Assembly (NCBI RefSeq): GCF_019336435.1
Contig: NZ_JAHWXQ010000001.1
Coordinates: 186,001-250,000, forward strand
Origin: Pontibacter populi
Lineage (GTDB): Bacteria; Bacteroidota; Bacteroidia; Cytophagales; Hymenobacteraceae
Direction: 5' to 3'
DNA: 64,000 bases
Part shown: piece after piece, positions 26,173 through 35,862 of the stretch
How the letters are laid out: every line of letters begins with the position of its first letter
How positions within the stretch are numbered: the first letter of the stretch is position 1
Translations under genes and position numbers: made by a program
Notes under the pieces: generated by a model
Seen by the model: the letters and a program-made list of their open reading frames with translations, nothing else
Told to the model about the DNA's origin: nothing
Database searches by the model: none

Positions 26173-29100
26173 ATGCCATATATCCCTAACAGGCAATTAT
26201 CTGAACACCTGCCATTACAGGCTAATTCGCTTTTACAGCTGCTGGTGCAACTAACCAGGCCCACACATGGCGTGTTGATAGCCTCACCGGACGGGTTGGT
26301 GCTGGCTGCTAATGCCGCAGCTTCGCTTTTCTCCCCGGCATCCGATGCTTATAAAGCAAGCCGGAACCTTTCAGATCTGTTAGGCATACCATCAAAAAAG
26401 CTTACAACACAAACTTCGGGCAAAGTTGCTACCAGTAGCCAAAGATATACTTACACTATAAAGCAGGTTCAGTTCGAGCGGGCAAAGTTCGTTTATGCTG
26501 AGCTTGTCCCTTATGAAGAAGAAGTATCGCGGGTAGAGATAGATGACGACAGCTACCATAACGTGTTTGAAAACAGTACCGAACCGCTTTTTATTTTAGA
26601 TGAAGAAGGCACTTTTGTGGATATCAACAACAAGGGCCTGAGCATAATAGATCAACAAAAAAGTAATTTAGTTGGCCAGACAGTTTACAGCAGTTTTAAG
26701 CTTAACCTGTTTGAACGCGTGGCCCTAAAAGGACAACTGCAGCAAACTATGGCCGGCGAGCCACAAAAGTTTGAGTGGTGGATACAGGACAAAACCCATG
26801 AACTGTTGCCCATCGAAATTTCCCTTCGCAAAGGCTTGTTCAAAGGCCAGGAAATGATCTTCGGTTCAGCTAAGAACCTGTATGAAGTAGTTGGTACGGA
26901 GCAGGACGTTCGCTTCCGTAACCACCAGCTGGAATTTGTAAACAACCTGATCACAAACCTTTCGAATACGGGCAGCCAGCAGGATGTGCTGAAATATACG
27001 CTGGATGAACTGCTGGAGAAAAGCGATATAACCTACGGCTGCGTTTATACCTATAACCAGGCAACAGGTACTGCAGAACTGGTATATTCGGCAGGTAGCA
27101 TGGAGCATACGCCCCTGCACCCTACCCTGCCAATTAGCCCCGAACTGGCAGCACAGCTTACCACTGACAGACGCAGAACGATAGCTGAACTTACCAGAAC
27201 TCTTTCGAAGCAGTTTGACCATGAAATGACAATTGTACCGGTCACTACTGACGAAAGATTACTTGCACTCTTAATGGTATGGCCGGAAGGCGGTTCAAAC
27301 ATAACACAATCTTTCCTGTCGTTGTTAGACTTTGTTGGCACCGCTATCGGCAACTATATATCCAGGCACGAGCTCATATTACAGCTCTCGCACAGCGAAG
27401 ACAAATACAAAATGCTGTTCGATTCTGCATACGATGCCATTCTGTTGTTTAAGGACGGGAATGTTGTGGACTGTAATGAAAAGGCGCTTCAGTTTTTCAG
27501 GTGCAGGCGCGAAGACCTGGTAAGTGCTACCCCAATGGATTTCTCTCCCGAGTACCAGCCGGATGGCAGCCACTCCGGCGAAAAAACCGCCCGGCTCATG
27601 GAACAGGTTTTAACCACGGGAACGCCTATTACTTTTGAATGGAGAAACATACGCAAAGACGGCACACCGGCAGACGCTGAGATAAACCTGAACCGCATAC
27701 TAATAGACGGTGAATACTATGTTCAGGCATTTAAGCGCGATATAACCCAGCGTAAGCAGGCCTTACAGGCCAAACGCCGGGAAGAAGTAGCAGAGGAGTC
27801 GATGGCTCAATTCCGGGACTTCCTGGAAAAAGTAAACATGATTTACTATAGCCTGGATGTGAACGGTAACATTGTTTTTGCCAACGATTTTTTCCTGAAA
27901 TATGTGGAATATGAACGTGAAGAGCTGTTTGGTCAGAACTTTTACGAGCTATTAGTCCCAAAACCGGAACAAAAACAACGCATTCAGGATTTTAAAAACT
28001 CGCTTTCCACCCGCCATTTAAACGCTTATTACGAGCGTAACCTGGTTACCAAATCCGGGCAGCTGAAGACCATCCGCTGGAACTGCATGCTGGAATACGG
28101 CCCAGACGGCGAAGTAACCGGCATAACCAGCGTTGGCAAAGACATGACCGACAAGCGTATTGCAATGGAGGCCCTGAAGGATAACAAAATACGCCTGCAG
28201 GACCTTTTCGACAACGCGCACGACCTTATCCAGAATACATCCGTCGACAATAAATTCATCTTTGTTAACAAAGCCTGGAAAGAACGGCTGGGTTACAACG
28301 ATGAAGATATTGAATCGCTGACGCTGAACGACATAGTGCACCCTTACTATAAGGCAAAGCTAATTTACCAGCTGCGCAATTTGTATAAGGGAGAAAATGT
28401 AAACAAAATAGAAACCGTTTTCCTGACAAAGGCAGGTAAGCCGGTGCACCTTATTGGTAGTATTACCTGTAGCTGGCAGGACGACCGGCCAGTGGCCACG
28501 CGCGCCATTCTGCACGACATTACCGATCGTATAAAAGCTGAGCGCTTACAGAAAGTGTACTATAGTATAGCTAACCTGGCTATCAGCAGTAAAGACTTAA
28601 ACTCGCTTTATAGTGCCATTCACCGGGAGCTGAGCAAGATCATCGAAACGCGGAATATCTATATTGCGCTCTGCGATCAGGATTACCGCTTCCTGAACTT
28701 TGTCTACCTCGTTGACCAGTATATTGATAAGACGTCTCAATCGCATCCACGCCGTCCGTTCTCAAGAGGCTTGTCAGAATACATTATTGAGACCGGTAAG
28801 CCGCTTTACATGCAGCAACAGGAACTGCTTGACCTGGCGCAGCGTGAAAACCTTAGTATACAAGGTGCTATTCCTGAAGTAATACTTTGTTCTCCGCTGG
28901 CAATCGGCGATCGTATTATTGGTGTTATTACCCTGCAGGATTACCAGAACCCGGATGCTTATGTGCATACTGACATCGAAATTCTGCACTTTATATCGAA
29001 CCAGGTAGCCCTTGCCATTGAGCGTAAGCGCAACGAGGAACAGATAAATAACCAGAACGCCAAGTTAAATGCAATTTTCGAGAGTGGCACCCACCACATG

Positions 29101-31395
29101 TGGACCCTTAACAAGAATTTCGAACTGACATCCTTCAACCGCAATTTTGCCGCTACTTTTGAGAAAAGAACAGACAGAACGCTCGGGCTTTTCGACAGTT
29201 TGGGCGAAAGCCATCTCATAGACCATCACGAGTTTAGCTTCGGGTTCTGGCAGGAAAAGTATACAAAAGCATTTGCAGGAAATCCGCAGCATTTTGAAGT
29301 GCATCTACGCGATCCTGAATCGTGGCGAGAAGTGTTCCTGAACCCGATTTACCTGGAAGACGGCACTTTTGAAGAGGTATCGGCGATAGCGCTTGATATA
29401 ACAGACAAGAAAAAGTCTCAGTTGGCGCTTGTACAAAACGAAGAGAAATTCCGACACATTTTCGAATCTTTCCAGGATATCTACTACCGCACTTCGCTGA
29501 ACGGGCCGCTGGAACTTGTGAGCCCATCGGTTAAACAGGTGCTGGGATATACTGAAGAAGAAGTGCTGGGCAAAGACATTACGTTCCTCTATGTGTACCC
29601 TGAAGAAAGGCAGCGCATGCAGCAGTTTGTCAAGGACCAGAAAATTATCCGGGACTACGAGATACAAATGTTCCGGAAAGATGGAACACAGATAACAGTG
29701 CTGGCCGATGCCCGCCTGATGTATGATAAGGATAATAAACCTGTTGCACTGGAGGGTGTGATACGCGACGTAACAGAACTGAAACGTACACAGCTGGAAT
29801 TACTGCAGGCCAAAGAAGAAGCCGAAAACCTCCTAAAAGCTAAAACACAATTCCTGGCCAACATGAGCCACGAGTTGCGCACACCTATGAATGGTATCAT
29901 AGGCATGATAGACCTGCTTACTCACATCAATACCGATCCGGAACAGCAGGAATACATTGACACGTTGCGCAAGTCCTCGGATGCGCTGCTGGCCATTCTT
30001 AACGATATACTGGACCTGAGCAAGATACAGGCAGGTAAACTGGTATTACATGAGAGTAGTGTGGATCTGCATGATACACTGGGTAAAATACACTCGCTGT
30101 TTGCAAACAGGGCGCAGCAAAAAGACCTTTACTTTACCTATAACATTTCGCCGGAAACGCCACGTTACGTTTTAACCGACGAAACCAGGTTACTGCAGGT
30201 ATTATCGAACCTTACATCTAATGCCATTAAGTTTACAAATGCAGGTGAGGTAAGCATAACTGTCGACAGCCAGCTTTTAGACAAAAAGACACAGGAATAC
30301 ATGCTGCACGTGCGCGTGAAAGATTCGGGTATAGGCATTAGCCCGGAAGATCAGGCTCTACTTTTCACTGACTTTACGCAGCTCGATAACTCCTCTACCA
30401 AAACATTTGGCGGCACTGGCCTGGGGCTTGCCATATCACGGCAGCTAACCAGTATTATGGGTGGCGAGATCGGGGTTGAGTCAAAAGCGAATGATGGCAG
30501 TACCTTCTGGTTTAAGATACGGGTACACAAAGCAGGTGAGGCCGCTGTGGCGGAGCAGCAGCTGCGCCTGAAAGAGCTGAACGCAGAGGTTGAAGTACTC
30601 AAGAACAGCCCGTATGTGCTGCTGGTGGATGATAACCAGATTAACCAGAAAGTGGCCCAGAAACAACTGGAGCGCCTGAATTGCCGCACCGACATTGCCT
30701 CTAATGGTTATGAAGCAATAGAGCTGGCTACCTCTAACAACTATAACATCATCTTTATGGATATACAAATGCCGGAGATGGATGGTGTGACAGCAACAAA
30801 ACATATAAAAGGTATCCTGGAAGATGACTGCCCTCCTATTATTGCCATGACGGCTTACTCTATGAAAGATGATGCCGATAAGTTTATGGGACAGGGTATG
30901 GATGATTATGTATCGAAGCCGGTTAAGAGCAAGGACCTGCTAACGGTAATAAACAAATGGGAACGCTCTGATTGGTATGCTGCAGAAACTATAGAAGAGC
31001 CGCCGGTAACCACCGAAACTATAGCATCTGAAGAGGAAGCAACGGATGTAGACGTACAAGATATTATAAATAAAGAGGTTGCAGAGCAGCTGAAGCAAAT
31101 AGGTGGCGAAGCCTTTACCATACAATTGTATGAGGAGTTTGAACAGGAAGCCGCTGAATTGCTGGAGGAAGCCAAAAAAGACCTGCATGCACAACATTAC
31201 AAGAGTATTTTAAGTACATTGCATCAGCTAAAAGGTACCGGCTTTACGCTTGGCATAAATAAGCTTGCCGAACTGGCCAAACTACTGGAGCACGATATAA
31301 AGCAGGAGAAGTTTGAAAGCGTGGCCGAAAACTTCGAAAAGCTGCTCGAACAATACGAAAACTATCGAAAATCATATAAAGAAATCATCATCTAA
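26173..31395 (+). CDS. Giant cytosolic multi-PAS/GAF hybrid histidine kinase with REC and HPt domains
   Basis: A 1740-residue phosphorelay sensor with no membrane segment. Approximate order: PAS (28-118), PAS (128-238), GAF (250-400), PAS (408-530), PAS (543-665), PAS (672-788), GAF (795-955), PAS (960-1085), PAS (1090-1210), HisKA with NMSHELRTPMNGI (phospho-acceptor His1233), HATPase with NLTSNAIKFTN, DSGIGI and FGGTGLGLA (about 1335-1455), receiver with LLVDDNQINQ and MDIQMPEMDG (Asp1530), and HPt with LHQLKGTGF (His1684). A full His-Asp-His relay is thus in one chain. The response-regulator gene starts six bases after its stop and is the likely final acceptor. The signal sensed is unknown. 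Confidence 0.95.
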   Translation: MPYIPNRQLSEHLPLQANSLLQLLVQLTRPTHGVLIASPDGLVLAANAAASLFSPASDAYKASRNLSDLLGIPSKKLTTQTSGKVATSSQRYTYTIKQVQFERAKFVYAELVPYEEEVSRVEIDDDSYHNVFENSTEPLFILDEEGTFVDINNKGLSIIDQQKSNLVGQTVYSSFKLNLFERVALKGQLQQTMAGEPQKFEWWIQDKTHELLPIEISLRKGLFKGQEMIFGSAKNLYEVVGTEQDVRFRNHQLEFVNNLITNLSNTGSQQDVLKYTLDELLEKSDITYGCVYTYNQATGTAELVYSAGSMEHTPLHPTLPISPELAAQLTTDRRRTIAELTRTLSKQFDHEMTIVPVTTDERLLALLMVWPEGGSNITQSFLSLLDFVGTAIGNYISRHELILQLSHSEDKYKMLFDSAYDAILLFKDGNVVDCNEKALQFFRCRREDLVSATPMDFSPEYQPDGSHSGEKTARLMEQVLTTGTPITFEWRNIRKDGTPADAEINLNRILIDGEYYVQAFKRDITQRKQALQAKRREEVAEESMAQFRDFLEKVNMIYYSLDVNGNIVFANDFFLKYVEYEREELFGQNFYELLVPKPEQKQRIQDFKNSLSTRHLNAYYERNLVTKSGQLKTIRWNCMLEYGPDGEVTGITSVGKDMTDKRIAMEALKDNKIRLQDLFDNAHDLIQNTSVDNKFIFVNKAWKERLGYNDEDIESLTLNDIVHPYYKAKLIYQLRNLYKGENVNKIETVFLTKAGKPVHLIGSITCSWQDDRPVATRAILHDITDRIKAERLQKVYYSIANLAISSKDLNSLYSAIHRELSKIIETRNIYIALCDQDYRFLNFVYLVDQYIDKTSQSHPRRPFSRGLSEYIIETGKPLYMQQQELLDLAQRENLSIQGAIPEVILCSPLAIGDRIIGVITLQDYQNPDAYVHTDIEILHFISNQVALAIERKRNEEQINNQNAKLNAIFESGTHHMWTLNKNFELTSFNRNFAATFEKRTDRTLGLFDSLGESHLIDHHEFSFGFWQEKYTKAFAGNPQHFEVHLRDPESWREVFLNPIYLEDGTFEEVSAIALDITDKKKSQLALVQNEEKFRHIFESFQDIYYRTSLNGPLELVSPSVKQVLGYTEEEVLGKDITFLYVYPEERQRMQQFVKDQKIIRDYEIQMFRKDGTQITVLADARLMYDKDNKPVALEGVIRDVTELKRTQLELLQAKEEAENLLKAKTQFLANMSHELRTPMNGIIGMIDLLTHINTDPEQQEYIDTLRKSSDALLAILNDILDLSKIQAGKLVLHESSVDLHDTLGKIHSLFANRAQQKDLYFTYNISPETPRYVLTDETRLLQVLSNLTSNAIKFTNAGEVSITVDSQLLDKKTQEYMLHVRVKDSGIGISPEDQALLFTDFTQLDNSSTKTFGGTGLGLAISRQLTSIMGGEIGVESKANDGSTFWFKIRVHKAGEAAVAEQQLRLKELNAEVEVLKNSPYVLLVDDNQINQKVAQKQLERLNCRTDIASNGYEAIELATSNNYNIIFMDIQMPEMDGVTATKHIKGILEDDCPPIIAMTAYSMKDDADKFMGQGMDDYVSKPVKSKDLLTVINKWERSDWYAAETIEEPPVTTETIASEEEATDVDVQDIINKEVAEQLKQIGGEAFTIQLYEEFEQEAAELLEEAKKDLHAQHYKSILSTLHQLKGTGFTLGINKLAELAKLLEHDIKQEKFESVAENFEKLLEQYENYRKSYKEIII

Positions 31396-31401
31396 CCCAC
31401 T

Positions 31402-31782
31402 ATGGCAGAGACCAAAACAATCTTGATAGCAGAGGATAGCTCTGTTATTCTGAACCTGACAAAAAAGATCCTGGAACTGCAGAACTATAAGATCCTGACC
31501 GCGAAGAACGGTGGCGAAGTGATCAAAACCGTAGAAAACAACAAGATCGACGCGATCCTGATGGACCTTAACATTCCGATCAAAAATGGTATGGAATGTA
31601 CCCGTGAGATCCGCGCCAGCAAGAATAAAGATATCGCTACTATTCCGATTATAGCAGTTACCGGTAACGCCAACAACTATAGCATGGAAGACTTTAAGGA
31701 AGCTGGCATAAATGCCTACCTGCCTAAGCCACTGGACTTTGATATGCTGGTACAAACCGTAAAAGAGTACACTGCCAAGTAA
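31402..31782 (+). CDS. Single-domain response regulator
   Basis: A 126-residue CheY-like receiver with no output domain. Conserved points: acidic pocket LIAEDSS, phospho-acceptor Asp in ILMDLNIPIKNG, the switch Thr in IIAVTGNA, and Lys in YLPKPLD. It follows the giant kinase by six bases and abuts the next gene, so it very probably accepts phosphate from the kinase's HPt domain and acts by protein contact. Confidence 0.93.
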   Translation: MAETKTILIAEDSSVILNLTKKILELQNYKILTAKNGGEVIKTVENNKIDAILMDLNIPIKNGMECTREIRASKNKDIATIPIIAVTGNANNYSMEDFKEAGINAYLPKPLDFDMLVQTVKEYTAK

Positions 31783-32058
31783 ATGGAGCTGAAGTACACG
31801 CGGCCTTTTTTAAACAAGCTGGAGGATATTTTTGCAGAGTCGGACTTTGTGCTGCGTTATGAGAAAGGCAATTTTAAAGCCGGCTATTGTGTGCTGAAGG
31901 ATATGAAAGTAGCTGTGGTAAATAAATACTATAGCCTGGAGGGCAAAGTAAACTGCCTTTATGATATTCTGCGCGCTATTGCTTTGGATGAGACCCGCCT
32001 GAGCGATAAGAACCGGCAACTATATCACGATATCCGAAATCACGACAAAAGTAATTGA
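31783..32058 (+). CDS. Conserved hypothetical protein in the kinase operon
   Basis: A 91-residue soluble protein that starts on the base after the response-regulator stop codon. It overlaps the next gene by four bases (TTGA). Segments such as KAGYCVLKDMKVAVVNKYYSLEGK suggest a small alpha/beta fold, and similar proteins occur in the same place in related Bacteroidota as far as I recall. No function is known. Tight packing suggests translation coupled to the signalling genes. Confidence 0.75.
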   Translation: MELKYTRPFLNKLEDIFAESDFVLRYEKGNFKAGYCVLKDMKVAVVNKYYSLEGKVNCLYDILRAIALDETRLSDKNRQLYHDIRNHDKSN

Positions 32059-32816
32059 AAGTAACACTGTTAGGTACGGGAACCTCGCAGGGTGTACCTG
32101 TGATCGGGTGCCACTGCGAGGTTTGCCGTTCTGTAGATTACCGCGATAACCGCCTGCGGGTATCGGTACACCTGCAGGTAAACGGCAAAAGCTTTATCAT
32201 CGATTCCGGGCCCGACTTCCGGCAGCAGGCCTTGCGCGAACGTATCCGCACCTTAGATGCCCTTATCTTTACCCACGAACACAAAGACCATACCGCCGGC
32301 CTCGACGATATTCGTGCCTATAATTTCAGTCAGCACAAAGACATGCCGCTATATGGCGAGGAGCGTGTATTGGAGCAACTGAAGCGGGAGTTCGCCTATA
32401 TCTTTTCAGGAGTTCAGTATCCGGGCATTCCAAGAGTGCAGCTTAATCCAATCTCAGAAGAGCCTTTCGAGATAGAAGGCGTCGAGTTTATCCCGATTCG
32501 GGTAAAGCATTACAAACTGCCTGTACTTGGTTTTAGAGTAGGCGATTTCACCTACATTACCGATGCCAATTTTATTTCGGAAGAAGAAATGGATAAGGTA
32601 CGGGGCTCAAAAGTTATAGTACTGGGCGCGCTGCGTAAAGAACCACATATCTCCCACTTCTCGCTGCAGGAAGCCATCGATGTACTGACCGAACTAAAGC
32701 CTGAGAGAGCATACCTCACCCACATCAGTCACCTGATGGGTCTGCACCACGAAGTAGAACTGGAACTCCCTGACTTTATACGCCTCGGCTACGATGGCCT
32801 TCAGATTGAGCTATAG
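32055..32816 (+). CDS. Metallo-beta-lactamase-fold phosphodiesterase (PhnP-like)
   Basis: A 253-residue hydrolase. It starts at TTG (32055), overlapping the previous stop by four bases. It has GTGTSQGVPVIGCHCEVC (a Cys-rich N-terminal loop seen in PhnP-like enzymes), then DSGPDFRQQ, the metal motif FTHEHKDHTAGLDD (HxHxDH), and the late His motif LTHISHLMG. This group hydrolyses cyclic phosphodiesters; the substrate here is unknown. The gene ends the kinase operon and is followed by repeat words. Confidence 0.88.
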   Translation: MKVTLLGTGTSQGVPVIGCHCEVCRSVDYRDNRLRVSVHLQVNGKSFIIDSGPDFRQQALRERIRTLDALIFTHEHKDHTAGLDDIRAYNFSQHKDMPLYGEERVLEQLKREFAYIFSGVQYPGIPRVQLNPISEEPFEIEGVEFIPIRVKHYKLPVLGFRVGDFTYITDANFISEEEMDKVRGSKVIVLGALRKEPHISHFSLQEAIDVLTELKPERAYLTHISHLMGLHHEVELELPDFIRLGYDGLQIEL

Positions 32817-32845
32817 TTTATAGTTAATTTTAGACTATTTGATTT

Positions 32846-32935
32846 TTTGACAAAAGACAAAAGACATTTAGCGTAAGAAATTCAAACTATAAATTCCGTC
32901 CTTTGTCTTTGGTCTACATCTCCTTTGTCACAACT
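32846..32935. repeat. 'GACAAAAGACAAAAGAC' word repeats in inverted pair
   Basis: A left array (TTTGACAAAAGACAAAAGAC) is mirrored by GTCCTTTGTCTTTGG and CTCCTTTGTCAC. The same vocabulary recurs at 38211-38270. It fills the gap before the NFACT gene. Confidence 0.6.
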
Positions 32936-32937
32936 AC

Positions 32938-34509
32938 ATGCATCAGAACTACCACTTTTTACAGCATCTATCAGTACGGCTTCGTCAGGAGTTGATCGGG
33001 AAAGAGATCGTGACCTGTTTCAGCCAGAACAAAGACGAGCTGGTAATTGGTTTTGCTAATGGAAGCAAGGAATTTTATATACGCGCCGGCTTAATGGCAC
33101 ACTTTTCAGCACTTTCTTTTCCGGATGATTTTAAGCGGGCGCGGGCCAACAGTGTGAACCTGTTTAAGCAGATGATCGGGCAAAAGGTGTTGGATGTGGT
33201 ACAGCACCTGAATGAACGTAGCTTTTATTTAAAGCTAACAGATGATATGCTGCTGCTTTTTAAGCTTTTTGGTAATCGGTCTAATATCGTTTTGTACCAG
33301 CATGGCGAGTCGCTGCACCTGTTTCATAAAAAGTTTGCCGCCGATGCGGAGCTAAACCCACTGGAAATGGATCGCCAGTTGCCTCAAAACTTTGCAGCTT
33401 TTACAGAAGCACAGGGCAACCTGCGCAAACTATACCCAACTTTCGGAGAATTACCAACCGATTATTTAGAACAGCAAAACTATAGTTTGGCCACCTTAGA
33501 TGAAAAATGGGAACTGGTACAACAGGTGTTGGAACAACTCGATAACCCGGAAGCGTTTTACATTATTCGCTACAAAGGCAAGCTCAGGCTATCACTTTTG
33601 GAATTAGGCGAAGTGGTTTATAGTTACCCTGACCCGCTGGAAGCCCTGAACAACTATAGCCGCCTCTATTTATCAGAGACCGGTTTTTCGCAGCAGTATG
33701 AACAGGCCAAACAGCAACTCACCAAAAAGCTGAACGGATCGCAAACAGTGCTGGAACAAGCTACGCAGCAATTACAGGAAATGCGCCATAACCGCTCATA
33801 TTCCCAGACGGCTGATATCTTAATGGCCAACCTGACTAACATTCCGCCACAGGCCGAAGAAGTTACGCTTTATGATTTTTATACCGACCAGCAGCGCACG
33901 TTTAAGTTAAAGCGAAACGAATCACCACAAAAGCACGCTGAGAAACTATACCGCAAAGCCAAAAACCAGCACCTCGAAATTCAGCAACTCGAAGAGAAAG
34001 CCGAGCGCAAAATGGAAGAGATCATCCTGCTGGAATCTGCCCTGCAAGCCTTAGCCGAAGTAGAGAACTATAAGGCACTGAAACTATACCTGCGCGACCA
34101 CGCGCACCTGCTATCTTCGAAACAACAGGCCCAGCAGCAATCGCCGTTCCGGGTTTTCGAGACGGAAGGTTACAAGATACTGGTAGGCAAAAGCTCGCAG
34201 AACAACGACGAATTAACGCAGCGCCATACTTATAAAGATGATTTATGGCTGCATGCCAAAGATGTGTCGGGCTCGCACGTTGTTATAAAGCACCAGGCTG
34301 GTAAAACTATACCAACTACGGTTCTGGAGAAAGCCGCACAATTGGCAGCTTATTACTCTAAACGCAAGCAGGATTCGCTTTGCCCGGTGATCTATACACC
34401 TAAGAAATGGGTTCGGAAAGCGAAAGGTGCTCCGGCTGGTTCGGTTATAGTTGAGCGTGAAAAAGTGTTGCTGGTAAAACCCGAAAACCCTTTCGAGAAA
34501 AGAAAATAG
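32938..34509 (+). CDS. rqcH: NFACT-family ribosome quality control protein (RqcH-like)
   Basis: A 523-residue relative of RqcH/Rqc2/FbpA, which binds stalled 50S-peptidyl-tRNA and directs Ala tailing. The N-terminal NFACT-N domain (1-270) has LRQELIGKEI and KLFGNRSNIVLY. A helical coiled-coil section follows (about 270-380). The C-terminal NFACT-R domain includes GYKILVGKSSQNNDELT, DDLWLHAKDVSGSHVVIK and WVRKAKGAPAGSVIV. Length is close to the family's usual ~550. Alanine-tailing activity is inferred from the family only. Confidence 0.88.
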   Translation: MHQNYHFLQHLSVRLRQELIGKEIVTCFSQNKDELVIGFANGSKEFYIRAGLMAHFSALSFPDDFKRARANSVNLFKQMIGQKVLDVVQHLNERSFYLKLTDDMLLLFKLFGNRSNIVLYQHGESLHLFHKKFAADAELNPLEMDRQLPQNFAAFTEAQGNLRKLYPTFGELPTDYLEQQNYSLATLDEKWELVQQVLEQLDNPEAFYIIRYKGKLRLSLLELGEVVYSYPDPLEALNNYSRLYLSETGFSQQYEQAKQQLTKKLNGSQTVLEQATQQLQEMRHNRSYSQTADILMANLTNIPPQAEEVTLYDFYTDQQRTFKLKRNESPQKHAEKLYRKAKNQHLEIQQLEEKAERKMEEIILLESALQALAEVENYKALKLYLRDHAHLLSSKQQAQQQSPFRVFETEGYKILVGKSSQNNDELTQRHTYKDDLWLHAKDVSGSHVVIKHQAGKTIPTTVLEKAAQLAAYYSKRKQDSLCPVIYTPKKWVRKAKGAPAGSVIVEREKVLLVKPENPFEKRK

Positions 34510-34536
34510 CCGTAACTCGTTAAAGCTACGGCTATT
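34504..34536. terminator. Terminator shared by the NFACT gene and tRNA-Leu
   Basis: Hairpin AATAGCCGTA / TACGGCTATT overlapping the NFACT stop region. On the minus strand it is followed by TTTTCT, so it should end the tRNA-Leu transcript. Confidence 0.75.
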
Positions 34537-34542
34537 GTAAAG

Positions 34543-34624
34543 TGCGCGCGGGGAGATTCGAACTCCCACACCCGAAGGCACCACCCCCTCAAGATGGCGT
34601 GTCTACCAATTTCACCACGTGCGC
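34543..34624 (-). tRNA. tRNA-Leu(GAG)
   Basis: The reverse complement folds as a class II tRNA of 82 nt. Acceptor GCGCACG pairs with CGCGCGC except for one A-C mismatch at the fifth pair; the D-arm has GAAATTGGTAGACAC. The anticodon arm is CCATC-TTGAGGG-GGTGG with anticodon GAG. A short variable arm precedes the T-arm GGGAG-TTCGAAT-CTCCC. No CCA is encoded. A promoter lies just upstream and a terminator just downstream. Confidence 0.93.
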
Positions 34625-34640
34625 AGGTAAAAGGTGGATG

Positions 34641-34672
34641 CAAAAGTAAACACCTGCCCTCATATATGCAAA
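34641..34672 (-). promoter_or_regulatory. Promoter of tRNA-Leu
   Basis: On the minus strand the -33 element TTTG (34669-34672) is followed after 20 bp by TACTTTTG (34641-34648), a match to the -7 consensus TAnnTTTG. It lies 16 bp before the tRNA. Confidence 0.75.
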
Positions 34673-35015
34673 TCGCATTATAAGATAAATCAACAGCTTT
34701 TTCACACTCCTTTATAAAAACTTCAACCTCCAACCGGAAACTAATTCTATAGTTTAAATCCTATTTAAACACTTCTTAAAAGCCTATTTGTGTTTGCTTT
34801 TTTAAAACCTCTCAGTAATGTCTGAATTTTAGAACTATTTTGTTCTGAACGGTTGTTGCAAATCAAGCACACAGTTTATCAGGGTGTTTCATAAATAAAA
34901 GTTCGGCAGCAACACGTCGTAATGTTAGGACTTTTCAGAGGCAGTACGTAACTTTAAAGCGGAACCATTGCACGGATCTCCGAAGTAGCACAAAGGTAAA
35001 AGTACAAAAGAACAT
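34673..35015. other. Intergenic region without visible gene
   Basis: About 340 bp of AT-rich DNA between divergent tRNA-Leu and the ABC transporter gene. I see no coding frame, and no strong hairpin or known repeat. Confidence 0.5.
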
Positions 35016-35777
35016 ATGAGTATAGCGATAAAAGGATTAACTAAAGCATTTGGCAAGAAGCAGGTGCTGCAGGAACTGGACCTGACTATAGAGAGCGGTC
35101 AATGCTATTGTTTGTTAGGCAAAAACGGGGTTGGTAAAAGTACTTTCCTGAATGCTATACTCGATCTGATTCAGCCGGATAAAGGCTCGGTTGAACTATA
35201 CGGCAAAGGCTACAGCGATAATCACCTGGCTGTAAAGCAAAACCTGGGCGCTTTGTGCGAAGATAACCCGCTGATAGAAGAATTTACCGGCCTCGAATAC
35301 CTGAACTTTGTATCTAAACTATACAACCTGCCAACCGCAGAGGCTGAAGAGCGCATAAAAAGCCTGACCAACTATTTCTTTACAGACCAGGAGTCGCTGC
35401 ACAAAAACATTGCGGGCTACTCTACTGGCATGAAGAAAAAGATTGGCATTGTGGCTGCCATCCTGCACAAACCACAGGTTTTAATACTGGACGAACCATT
35501 TACCGGCCTCGACCCTATTGCAGCGCAATTGCTGGTAAAACTGATCCGCAGCTATTCTACTCCTAACCGCGTAGTGCTGATCTCATCGCATGACCTGAAC
35601 TATGTAGAGCGCATTGCCACACACATTGGCGTATTAAACGACGGCCAGCTGATGTACAACGGCTCGCTGCAGGAGTTTACCATGAACGGCGAAAACCTGA
35701 TAGACCAGGCGCTTTTCCAGTTGCTTACCCCGCACCACCAAACCGCCGAAGCCGACTTCGAGTGGATGTTGAATTAA
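35016..35777 (+). CDS. ABC transporter ATP-binding protein
   Basis: A 253-residue ATPase. Walker A is LLGKNGVGKSTFLN, Walker B VLILDEPFTGLDPIA, and the switch His is in VVLISSHDLN. The signature loop reads YSTGMKKKIGI, the form common in ABC-2 type exporters. The partner permease is most likely the DUF5687 protein encoded 85 bp downstream. Substrate unknown; CcmA-like ATPases of this type often drive export or membrane remodelling. Confidence 0.92.
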   Translation: MSIAIKGLTKAFGKKQVLQELDLTIESGQCYCLLGKNGVGKSTFLNAILDLIQPDKGSVELYGKGYSDNHLAVKQNLGALCEDNPLIEEFTGLEYLNFVSKLYNLPTAEAEERIKSLTNYFFTDQESLHKNIAGYSTGMKKKIGIVAAILHKPQVLILDEPFTGLDPIAAQLLVKLIRSYSTPNRVVLISSHDLNYVERIATHIGVLNDGQLMYNGSLQEFTMNGENLIDQALFQLLTPHHQTAEADFEWMLN

Positions 35778-35860
35778 GTTAGAAAGTTTAGAAGTTAAAA
35801 GTTAGAAAGTAAATTATACTTCTAACTCGTAATTCGAGACTCGTAACTCATAACTCAAAT
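35776..35860. repeat. Degenerate 'GTTAGAAAGTT / AACTCGTAACTC' word array in inverted pair
   Basis: Fills the gap between the ATPase and permease genes. The left half reads GTTAGAAAGTTTAGAAGTT..., and the right half ACTTCTAACTCGTAATTCG... The vocabulary matches the arrays near pfkA/miaA and pepE. Confidence 0.7.
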
Positions 35861-35862
35861 AA

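Noticed and set aside
30906..31175. Minus-strand frames inside the giant kinase
   Set aside because: They are shadows of the kinase coding frame with serine-rich composition from its reverse complement.
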